Assembly (NCBI GenBank): GCA_003290165.1 | Contig: QNQO01000508.1 | Span: 248,001 to 312,000 of the forward strand | DNA: 64,000 nt | Direction: 5' to 3' | Source of the DNA: Berberis thunbergii | Taxonomy: Eukaryota > Streptophyta > Magnoliopsida > Ranunculales > Berberidaceae | In this document: in pieces, positions 56,290 through 64,000 of the stretch | Numbering within the stretch: the first letter of the stretch is position 1 | Layout of the letters: every line of letters starts with the position of its first letter | Position numbers and translations under genes: made by a program | Notes under the pieces: generated by a model | What the model was told of the DNA's origin: nothing | The model's input: the letters and a program-made list of their open reading frames with translations, nothing else | Databases searched by the model: none

Positions 56290-57760
56290 TCCAAGGCACG
56301 TGATGGTGGATTTTGGAGGGAGTTTCAGCAGCTTTCCCCCAATTTCGAGCAGAGAGTTCCATTAAACCCTTCCCAATTTTGAATTCCATCGCATCTTCCC
56401 CAATTTCGAACTGAGAGTTCAGCAGGAGTTTTGAAGTGTTCCATCGGTTCCTCCCTCCCCATCTTCGACTCCACCGAGAGAAGAATCGAGAGAAGAAGCT
56501 CCCCATCGCACGAACAAACCAGTGAAGGTAAGATCTAGGGTTTTTGGCTTCATTTCTTCTTGATTTCTTCTTGATTTCTTCTTGTGGGGTTCTAGATCTA
56601 GATCTAGGGTTTAACACTCTCTTGCACTTTGTTTGTTTGATTGAATGAGATTTGGGGGTTTTGGGAGATTGGGGTTGATTGAATGGGATGTGATATGGGA
56701 GTGTTTGAAGAAATGGGGCTAGAATTACTCGAAATGGTAATTTGAAAATTCATGTTCGAAAATTGGTCTTTGATAAAAATGGTTCTTTGGATGTTTGAAT
56801 TAATGGGTATTATTGGTTGTTTGAAAAATGTTGTTTTAATCAAATTTGTATAGCGGATTTTGATGATAAGTGTTTTACTTTGAAGTTATGGTTCAAATAT
56901 TGAAGAATGATAAGTGTTCTAGCATCCCTTGGAACTGCCTTTGGACTTGCCTGAGTGCCTCAAGCTCTCCATGGAAATGAAGAAGCCTTTGGTCTGCAAG
57001 GCAGTTCCAAGGGATGTTGTTACTGTTTGAATGGTTACATCTCCATGGCTTAAAATTTGAGATTGTAGGAGTCCTATTTTCTCGAATAATTTTGGTATTT
57101 GGTAAAACACAACAACAAAAGATTAATTACTAGTAGTCAGTTAAATTAGGTTTGGTGGAACTTGGTTTTCTTTAGTTTGTCTCGTTTCAGTTTATGTTAT
57201 TATGTTTTGAAGGTTGCTATAGGTATTAATGGGTAGTAGAATGCAGCCTTCACTTGGTATATGATCAAGTTGTTTGGTGTTATGTTCTCTCCATATGGTA
57301 CATGTCTAGTCTTTCATATTGATCTTTTTTGAACGCAACTGATTGAAAACTCTGAACTTCTTATGATTCAAGGTATAACTCTGAGCTTCTTATGATTGAA
57401 AACTCTGAACTTCTTTCATCTAGGTATAACTCTGCTGTGTAGACTAAGAACTAAAAATTATGATTGGTACAGGTTGGAACCCGAAGACTTCTCTATGGGA
57501 CTTGCTTGAATCGACCCTTACCTATCAGCACAGGACAAATGCAGAAGTCGTTAAGCAGGCCATTGCAAAACCAGTTGCATCGAGCTAAACAAAAATCACA
57601 CGACCTTTGGTATAAGCTAATGCTAGGTTTCATGTGTTGCTGGTTTGTTTGTCCGAGGGTGTTAAAATTCATTTTCCAAGGAAAGGATACCAATCTCTTT
57701 TTAGTGTTCTTTCATAATAGTGTAATTTATTTGTTTCTCAAGTGTAAATGAACATAGGTC
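56290..57760 (+). ncRNA. probable spliced plus-strand transcript with miRNA-like hairpin
   Basis: A G-box (CACGTG near 56299) precedes a pyrimidine-rich exon-like stretch. That ends in AGTGAAG before GTAAGATCTAGGG (about 56528), a strong splice donor typical of 5' leader introns. No long ORF starts in it. A foldback follows at 56922-57018. A second exon-like stretch begins after TTGGTACAG at about 57471, without a convincing protein family. Open stretches there (95 codons) are unrecognised. The arrangement fits a MIRNA primary transcript or a short unknown gene. Confidence 0.4.
56922..57018 (+). ncRNA. miRNA-precursor-like foldback
   Basis: CATCCCTTGGAACTGCCTT (56923-56941) is the exact reverse complement of AAGGCAGTTCCAAGGGATG (56998-57016). 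The intervening 56 bases can pair partly and leave a short loop. A stem of 19 perfect pairs in a foldback of about 97 nt has the dimensions of a plant miRNA precursor. I do not recognise the arms as a known conserved miRNA. Strand is assigned from the flanking splice-like sites. Confidence 0.5.
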
Positions 57761-57779
57761 AGAAATTTGTAGTTTGTCA

Positions 57780-58763
57780 GCCTGATCTTAAGTCAGAGGA
57801 ATGTAACACTATAGCACATTGGAGGCTTGTTTTTTGCATTTTTTGTAGTATAATGAATGTAACGTTGTAGTACATTGGAGGCTTGTTTCTTGCATTTTAT
57901 GCAGTAAAATCCATTTCCTTTCTTTTTTCTTTAGGATTTTTTGCATTTATACTGTTTTGCAATTTTTGTTGCTGTGCATTGGAGCCTCATTGGCATCATC
58001 TACAACCACCAGCTGCTTGTCTCTTCTCATCCAAGTTTACGAAATGCAATAAAAGTGTGAGATTTATTGTCGCACTCATGATGAAATTTAAACTCTACAA
58101 CAGTCCCGTGGATTTGATACACTTTCAAGGGGGCAGCAGAATTATCACTGACAAAGCTTGCTAAAACCATAGCTTTTACTATGATGTTGCCAAAGCACCT
58201 AAATACAACAAATCAAGAGAATTTCAGCATTCAATACAACAAAGCACTGACAAAGCTTGCTAAAACCATAGCTTTTGCTATGATGTTGCCAAAGCACTTA
58301 AGTACAACAAAGCACCTAAATTTCAGCAGCAACTGAATGTAAACATTCTGAATTACAAATCAAGAGAATTTCAGCATTCAATTTCCTGCAAATCAAGCAA
58401 AGCTAGTCTACTCAGCAAATCAAGAGAATTTCAGCATTCAGCATTTAATTTTCAGCATTCAACATTCTGAATTACAAATCAAGAGAATTTCAGCATTCAA
58501 CATTTAATTTTCAGCAACTCACCTTCAGCAAATTCAACAAATTAAGCATTTACAGAATTCAGCAAATTCAAACAAATCAGCAAATTCAGCAAATCAAGAT
58601 AATTCAGCAAATTCAACATTTTCATTTTTCATCATTCAACATCTTCATTTTCAGCATCTTCACTGCTTAAACTCATCATTTTCAGCATCTTCACAATATT
58701 TTCAGCATCTTGACAGCATCTTCACAAAATTTTAATTTTCAGCAACTCATCATTTTCAGCAAC
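57780..58763. repeat. short tandem duplications, including TTCAGCA-rich sequence
   Basis: A unit of about 60 bp with ACATTGGAGGCTTGTTT occurs twice (near 57815 and 57870). A 99-bp unit starting TGACAAAGCTTGCTAAAACC occurs at 58149 and 58248. From 58200 to 58763 AATCAAGAGAATTTCAGC and TTCAGCATCTTCA motifs recur many times. The last part must contain the 3' untranslated region of the minus-strand kinase gene. Confidence 0.7.
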
Positions 58764-59008
58764 TCATCTTGAAGGTGGTGGCTGCTAAAACAAATTAATA
58801 AAATATAAATAATAGCACTGCAAAATTAACAACAGTACTAAGAAATAGTTTGACCCCTTGGTTTATATACCTGTGACATCTTTTCCAGACGAGCTTTCCG
58901 CACAACTGCTTGTATTTGCCTCTCGCGCTCCTTGAGCACATCTTCCAGATTTCCCCTGGGAGGCACCAAAGGTCCAGAGTAATGGATCCTCTTCTTGTTG
59001 GCATAACC
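58764..59008 (-). CDS. 3' end of a CDK-like Ser/Thr protein kinase gene (two exons, partial)
   Basis: An exon of exactly 46 codons (59008-58871) reads KKRIHYSGPLVPPRGNLEDV and KERERQIQAVVRKARLEK, bounded by TCTCAG and a GTATAT donor. A last coding exon (58784-58764) follows after TTGTTTTAG and adds QPPPSR and a stop. This tail is characteristic of plant CDK-like kinases of the IBS1/At1g54610 group, by family knowledge. The catalytic domain exons should lie to the right but an LTR element occupies that DNA to the window end. The gene is therefore either split by the insertion or truncated. Confidence 0.72.
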
Positions 59009-59330
59009 CTGAGACCATAAAATACGATAACTATTATTTCAGTAATACTATTTATACCACTAACAATGACAATATATTCTAAGAAAGGACAAGATGTTTT
59101 TTTTTTTTTTTTTGTGTAAATTGAGCTAGGGAAAAGGACAAGATATTATGTTTACATGGGAAACCATTTAAGTGAATTGATATACACATAATTCATACAT
59201 TTTATACTCCTTAATTTATATATGTTAGTGTTTCGATTCTTATATTTTATAATAATTACTTCGTTTTTATCTCTTTTCAGGAATTTGCGCTTAAACGATG
59301 AAATCATATTAAGGCGACGGTGTAAGGAAT
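59009..59330. other. kinase intron and left flank of the LTR element
   Basis: T-rich sequence with an 18-T run at 59098-59114. It begins with the intron upstream of the kinase exon. The point where the LTR starts cannot be fixed because the matching 3' LTR lies beyond the window. Confidence 0.4.
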
Positions 59331-61010
59331 TGCACTTGATGGTACAAAGTAGAAGAGAGAAACCCTAAACCAAACCCTAACTCATAACCAAAACCCATAT
59401 CCATTGTTCAGGCCCAAGCCCGGAAGCTAGACTCTTAAGCCCAAGGGAAACCCTAATTAGGTATTTCTATAAAAAGGGAGTCTCGATCTCTCTTTTGGGA
59501 GAGCTCTCTTTGGAATCTGATTTCCAGCCGCCTATCATCCTCTCCATCCAGGCAGAGACATGGATCCCTGTGTCTCTCGCCACTAACCACCATCTAACCA
59601 CCACCTTGCCACCATCTAACCACCGTCCTCACACAACACCGCCGCTCCCTGTGTTCTCTCCCTGTTTCTCTTCCTCTCCACCTTTCAAACAGACCATCTA
59701 ACCACCACCGCCGCCGTCGAACAACACCACAACAGGTTTTAGGATCACGTGAAGGAGAAAGGAAGCCGCGAGGGAGCGAAGAACCGTCGGACTGAGTCGC
59801 GACAGGGTCGCGAAACAGGGAGTTTTCCTCCCTGTTTTCTCGATTTGTTCTTGCTGTTTTTCGATATTTTTCTTCACTTTGCTCATCCTTGCAGGTATTA
59901 GCACCGCCAGGGAGTCGAGGGAAGCCGCGACTAGCGACGGAAAGCCGCAAGATCGGCCGCGACAGCGAGTCGAAAACAGGGAGTTCGCTCCCTGTTTCTC
60001 TGTCTGTTTTTGTTATTTTTCGGTGTTTTCTTCACCCTTGCTCGTCTTTGCAGGTTCTAGCGTCACGAGGGAGGCCGAGAGGAGCGAAACCGAGCCGCGT
60101 GGAGCGAGAACCAGGCCGCAACAGCGACGGTTCTCGCTGGAGAAGACGCTGCTTACTGTAGCACTGCGGGGTTACTGTAGCAGTTACTGTAGCATGAGCG
60201 AAATTTGAATTGATTTGTGATTCTGGCTATTTCCACCCCCAGAATCACTCTGTACCACCACAGATCGCGTTTTGGGCCCTTTTGTCTCGGGATTCATGTT
60301 CGGACCAGCTGTTCGATACCATATCGAGCTTGTGACAAGCCGAAGGAGTTTTGTAAATTTTATTTTAATTTATTTTACTGAATTAAGGTTTTATTGCTCA
60401 ATAACCATTTATTTCTGAATATTAATTAAATGCTTTCACCTTTCATGTTCAATTAAAAATTGATATGTTTGGTAGTTAGATTTACCTTTAATTAATATTT
60501 CAAGCATATGCTAAAACGTTTTAAACTTGAACTTTGATTAAGTGTGCCCTAAAAAGACACTTAATGCTTGGTGAAAGTTCAATTGTGCTCGAGATAAATT
60601 GTTAATATTAGATAGAAACATGATATAAGATTATAACGATCATATTTTCGGTGTAAGCAAGGGATTCTCATCCCTAAGCTTCTCGTATTTAAATTCAGTA
60701 ATCTAGATTTAGATAATTTTGCTAACTCATTGGTGAGTCTAAGCCCACCAAACCCATTTCATTCCATCTCATTTCATCTTATCATTTTATTTTGTTTTAT
60801 TATCTTTAATTTAGTTTTCTTTTAAAAACACTGTAACCCCCATTTTCCATTTTAATTAGTTTAGATAATTTCTTAAAATTTCAATTGCATTCACCTTCTT
60901 CGTGGGATCGACCCGTACTTGCCGTTGTCTACCAGTTAGGCACCGTGCACTTGCGGTATTACAAGTGGGTTAAATTAACCTGTTAATTTAGGTTAGTTAA
61001 ATCCCCATCA
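59331..61010 (+). repeat. 5' LTR of the non-autonomous element (left end uncertain)
   Basis: A TATA box (TATAAAAA, 59468-59475) is followed by a GC-rich segment with tandem units (59745-60190) and then AT-rich sequence to CCCCATCA. It ends seven bases before the primer-binding site. Open stretches in the GC-rich part on both strands (for example 59879-60208) look like LTR sequence and not genes. Confidence 0.6.
59745..60190 (+). repeat. about 160-bp tandem repeat in the LTR leader
   Basis: GGGAG followed by a short loop and CTCCCTGTTT occurs near 59818 and 59978, each followed about 70 bp later by TTGCTC.TC.TTGCAGGT. A third, diverged partial unit follows (GACGGTTCTCGCTGG near 60135). Both full units keep a hairpin (AACAGGGAG paired with CTCCCTGTT) and an intron-like pyrimidine tract plus CAG. 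Confidence 0.7.
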
Positions 61011-61016
61011 AGTTTT

Positions 61017-61034
61017 TGGCGCCGTTGCCGGGGA
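61017..61034 (+). other. primer-binding site (Athila type)
   Basis: TGGCGCCGTTGCCGGGGA is the primer-site sequence commonly found in plant Athila-like gypsy elements, and it directly follows an LTR-like end. Confidence 0.82.
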
Positions 61035-62371
61035 AGGTAGCATTGTAACTGAATTTAAGATTTAATTTCACTAATTATAAAAAAAAAAAATTATTTTTAT
61101 TTTGTTATTTTTACACTCATTTTGTGTTTGATTTTGCAGATTACACGCTTCTCGAGGATATTGGACGATCCTGCAAAAGATCAAGCAAATTTTTATTTTT
61201 TATTTTTTATTTTTGTGAGGAGAGTTGTAATTTTATTTTCACCTCGTTTTACGAGTGTGTGGTGTAATAATTTTTATACTTTACTATTTTTCATTTTGTT
61301 TAATCACTAAAAAAAAAAAAAAAAAAAAAAACCCAAAATTTTCTAAGTCAAAAGAAATTATAGGGAAACAATTTTAATTGTTACCCAATAATTTTTTATG
61401 ATTTAGAAATCCGACTTCTAAGACCAAGACCAGTAAATTTATTTGCATGTGCTTGTGTGCTGATTGAAACATATAAAGAGAAGTCAGATTTTTTTTTGAA
61501 TTGTGCTAACTTTTTGTGCAGATTGGAATACGCACACTGTAAGTATTTCTATCACACGCAATGTATTAGCGACCAGGTGCTTGGTGTAATTGGTTGAAAT
61601 TGTGTGATTGGTCGTTTAATTTCTGTAATTGTGGATGCTAAACTTTAGTAATTCATAATAAGCAGACCCAACTTTTAAATAGAAACTGGTGGGACTTGAT
61701 ATCCCCACCTCATCACTCCAGCTGTGTGCAACCAATAGCCTAACATTATTAAAATCAATTAGCAAGTTAGATAGAGCCATCTTTTAGGTACGGTGTTCAT
61801 AGGACAACCAAAGACCAAGGTGAATCTAATAATTTTTGTGTTGACTCAAGCTAAAAGTGACGATGGGTTTAATCATTCAATGAACTCCGAGATGCCACTG
61901 CCACAAGGGTAAGTTACCCGGTACGCCGAGTCATAAGTAAGCTACAATCCACAAGAAGAATTGGTGTAACCAACAGTTTTTGGTTAGGAACACAAGCCTC
62001 AAGTGTGCATTTAACATCACATCGATCTCACATCTATTGGCTTACAGAGCGGTAGCACAAGGAAATACTTAATTGGACCATTGTGACCTCCTTCTCTTGT
62101 GCGATAATCCGGTTTCTTTGAAACAAAACTCTAGCCTACTGATTTTGAACTTTGCAATGTAAAGTGTACACTCTTAGGATCAACTTGTAGCACCCATTGC
62201 CGTGTCATAAAGATTACATAAGAAATAATTGTCCCCCAAAGATAAAAAGATAATTGATCTCAAAAACGTTTATTGCTTAGGGAGGCATGTTTCTTGTGCA
62301 TTTATTGGTTGCTGATTGCGTGTGAGTCTGTGCATATTTTGTTTAGAGTTAGTAATTTAAAAAAAAAAAAA
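61035..62371 (+). other. untranslated leader of the non-autonomous element
   Basis: AT-rich leader with several A- or T-runs (61079-61091, 61310-61331, 62359-62371). A 62-codon open stretch at 61122-61310 has no recognisable similarity. Confidence 0.4.
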
Positions 62372-63604
62372 ATGAACACAAGGGATTATCCAGCCTATTT
62401 TTCCGAGCAAGTCAATTCATTTTATGACATGCGACGGCCTGATTATGATCCATATTTAGATTATTACAACTCAGGTCTAGCCTATCATCCTGACTTCTCA
62501 TGGGCTCATGGTCAGTACCATGAAGGCCCTCTAGACACTCCTCAGACTCCTCAAGCTTTCATTCCTGATAATGAGTTAGAGGCTATAATGAACATTTTTA
62601 TACAGCAAACAGGGGAAATGCTTGAGCAAAATTTTCAGGCTATCACAGATTTGACAACTATTTTTCAACAAAACTCTCAAGCTATCCGGAAACTTGAGAT
62701 GACTGTGAGTCAGATAGTTGAGTCACTTCCTGAGATAGAGTCAGATAAATTCCCTAGTGACTCATTTATTGATGAACCCGTCAATTATGAGACACTACAG
62801 ACATCTCCTTCCCATGTTGACTCATGTCTCTCTAGTGACTCATGCATCGAATCAACCTGTGACCATTCTTTAGAGTCTCCTCTTGACTGTTTAGAGGCTT
62901 GTTTGACTCAATTTAGTTTAGACTTTGATGTTGATGATTCCATTAGGGAAGTCAATGATTTGCTTGACTCAGTCCCCATTGTGGATCCTAGTTATAAATG
63001 GCAGTCTAAAGTGAAGCCTCTTCCACTCAATGAGTCAAAACTAGTCCCATCAGTTGAGCCACCTGGACTTGACTTTAACCAATTACCTGACACCCTCAGG
63101 TATGCATTTTCAGGTGATGAGTTGTCTAGACCAACATCTCTATGTGATTCATGTGATGAGCCTGTACCACTTGATATATCCATCGTCTCATGTACTTGCA
63201 TCACATTCCCATTTACTAAGGCTACTTTCACCAATCCCTTGTGCTGTAGTGAGGATTTCAGTTTTCACCATCCTGTTGTGAAAATTATTCAATCTTCTGA
63301 TTTGGAACCAGACATGGGATGTTCCCTTTTTGGAGCACGCAAGGATCATTTGTTGTGTATGACTACTAGTCACTTTTGGAATGTCCTCGTGTACTTGGTG
63401 CCCCATGTGATTGCTATATTTTGGTGGACTGATCCTCAACTGTTCAGGTTGTTGATATACGACTTTGGACTAAGTGTTTGTCATATTCTTCCTCTACACT
63501 TTTTGATACATCTTTTTTTAGGAAGAATATTTGTCGGGCTGATGACGGTAAACCAAGCGCTCCTAGGAGGCAGCCTAGCTTTAGTTGTGTGTCTTTGCTG
63601 TTAG
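62372..63604 (+). CDS. unidentified 410-residue protein of the non-autonomous LTR element (gag-like?)
   Basis: I choose the ATG at 62372, after an A-run, because the upstream in-frame part is low complexity. The N-terminus is tyrosine/aspartate-rich (RPDYDPYLDYYNSGLAYHPD). Residues about 70-125 form a glutamine-rich amphipathic helix region (QTGEMLEQNFQAITDL, QQNSQAIRKLEMTVSQIVES) similar in style to the gag tail of Athila-type elements. A serine/aspartate/cysteine-rich middle follows. The C-terminal 60 residues are hydrophobic and unusual for a gag. There is no zinc knuckle, protease or RT motif. The frame is fully open, which suggests youth or selection. The role is unknown; it may be a remnant Gag. 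Confidence 0.55.
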   Translation: MNTRDYPAYFSEQVNSFYDMRRPDYDPYLDYYNSGLAYHPDFSWAHGQYHEGPLDTPQTPQAFIPDNELEAIMNIFIQQTGEMLEQNFQAITDLTTIFQQNSQAIRKLEMTVSQIVESLPEIESDKFPSDSFIDEPVNYETLQTSPSHVDSCLSSDSCIESTCDHSLESPLDCLEACLTQFSLDFDVDDSIREVNDLLDSVPIVDPSYKWQSKVKPLPLNESKLVPSVEPPGLDFNQLPDTLRYAFSGDELSRPTSLCDSCDEPVPLDISIVSCTCITFPFTKATFTNPLCCSEDFSFHHPVVKIIQSSDLEPDMGCSLFGARKDHLLCMTTSHFWNVLVYLVPHVIAIFWWTDPQLFRLLIYDFGLSVCHILPLHFLIHLFLGRIFVGLMTVNQALLGGSLALVVCLCC

Positions 63605-63885
63605 TCTGGATTGATTTTCGAGTACCCTATTTAGTTGTGTTTCACTCATACTCGTTAGCTCCACAACAGTTTTGACTTACATGTTGACTTTTCTTTTTAG
63701 TTTTCTTTGTTAGTGTCGAGTCTGCATTTTATCGATTTCTCATGAAAACTCCATGATTCTTATGTTTATGAGCCTCATTGATGGATGACTTCTTGGAAAT
63801 TGGTAAAATCTTCACCGCGGTAATACTGTTCTAACCTCCTCTCATATACTTATTTCATTCATTTGGCAGAATTATTTTGTTAAAC

Positions 63886-63922
63886 ATTGAGGACAATGTT
63901 TGGATTAGGTTTGGGGGTAGGG
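63886..63922 (+). other. conserved pre-LTR motif and polypurine-like tract
   Basis: ATTGAGGACAATG is followed by TTAGGTTTGGGGGTAGGG. This pair is found just upstream of the 3' LTR in many plant Athila-like elements, so the 3' LTR of this element probably starts shortly after. Confidence 0.6.
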
Positions 63923-64000
63923 TTCATGAGTAGTCGGTGAACTTTTCATTTTTTCGTAGTGCTTTCTTTTCTTATTCTTAAAAAAAAATTAAAAAAAAAA

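Larger units (their letters stand above)
59331..64000 (+). mobile_element. non-autonomous LTR retrotransposon with Athila-type primer site (incomplete)
   Basis: It has an LTR-like region ending CCCCATCA at 61010, a primer-binding site TGGCGCCGTTGCCGGGGA at 61017-61034, one long ORF (62372-63604) and then ATTGAGGACAATG and a purine-rich AGGTTTGGGGGTAGGG (63886-63922), which in Athila-like elements marks the polypurine tract. Between primer site and polypurine tract there are only 2.9 kb and no protease, RT or integrase motif. The 3' LTR should start after 63922 and run out of the window. The left boundary is approximate. Confidence 0.65.

Noticed and set aside
57464..57751. A 95-codon plus-strand protein-coding gene
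   Set aside because: No family resemblance, hydrophobic low-complexity end, and an alternative frame looks equally plausible, so it is left as part of an unknown transcript.
59594..60208. ORFs of 68-118 codons on both strands in the GC-rich LTR part
   Set aside because: Arginine/serine-rich readings of tandem GC-rich units with no recognisable domain.

Overview
This is a repeat-rich piece of a flowering-plant nuclear chromosome, probably a eudicot. The evidence is spliced plant genes with GT-AG introns, plant-type Ty1/copia, Ty3/gypsy, LINE and SINE retroelements, and a decayed nuclear copy of the plastid psaA-psaB genes. There is no bacterial-style gene organisation. Only one complete host gene can be read (an IQ67-domain protein). 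The tail of a second (a CDK-like protein kinase) and a probable spliced non-coding transcript carrying a miRNA-like hairpin are also visible. Almost everything else is mobile DNA, much of it nested.

Layout. 1-2006: AT-rich DNA with a tRNA-derived SINE in a perfect 10-bp target duplication and one arm of an inverted repeat whose partner lies at 11268-11404. 2007-11259: a Ty3/gypsy chromovirus-like element (LTR, gag, protease, RT/RNase H, integrase, LTR), dead by many stops and frameshifts, its 5' LTR truncated. 12316-18078: a decayed L1-type LINE on the minus strand. 18079-22988: the 3' half of a Tat-lineage gypsy element (76-bp tandem array, antisense ORF, 3' LTR). 23355-24830: a palindromic foldback-like element built of about 180-bp units, interrupted by a second SINE. 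25099-34846: a three-level nest, in which a minus-strand gypsy gag gene is split by a solo chromovirus LTR of about 4.1 kb, itself split by a Ty1/copia element with a perfect 5-bp target duplication.

36689-40145: an intact six-exon IQD gene on the minus strand (549 residues by hand splicing). Its second exon looks like a duplication of part of exon 1, its start region is tandemly duplicated (275-bp unit), and intron 4 carries a MITE. 40820-40996: a 79-bp inverted repeat able to form a long RNA hairpin. 41336-50907: a second, full-length but decayed Tat-lineage element with gag, pol with an extra RNase H, a MITE inside the integrase, a 179-bp tandem array and an antisense ORF. 51258-55008: the psaA-psaB plastid insertion, itself broken by a solo Tat LTR and by a transposon-like repeat with a 9-bp target duplication. 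55008 to about 56165: the 5' end of a third Tat element on the minus strand. 56290-57760: a spliced plus-strand transcription unit with a miRNA-like foldback. 58764-59008: the last two coding exons of a CDK-like kinase. From about 59300 to the window end: a non-autonomous LTR element with an Athila-type primer-binding site, a single 410-codon ORF and no visible pol.

The pieces do not form one pathway. The elements can be dated relative to each other: copia is younger than the solo LTR, which is younger than the split gag; a Tat solo LTR and the repeat in psaB both post-date the plastid insertion; one SINE post-dates the foldback. Both Tat elements share pol(+), then a tandem array, then an antisense ORF, then the LTR. 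All alignments were made by eye and family names come from recognised motifs, not from database searches.
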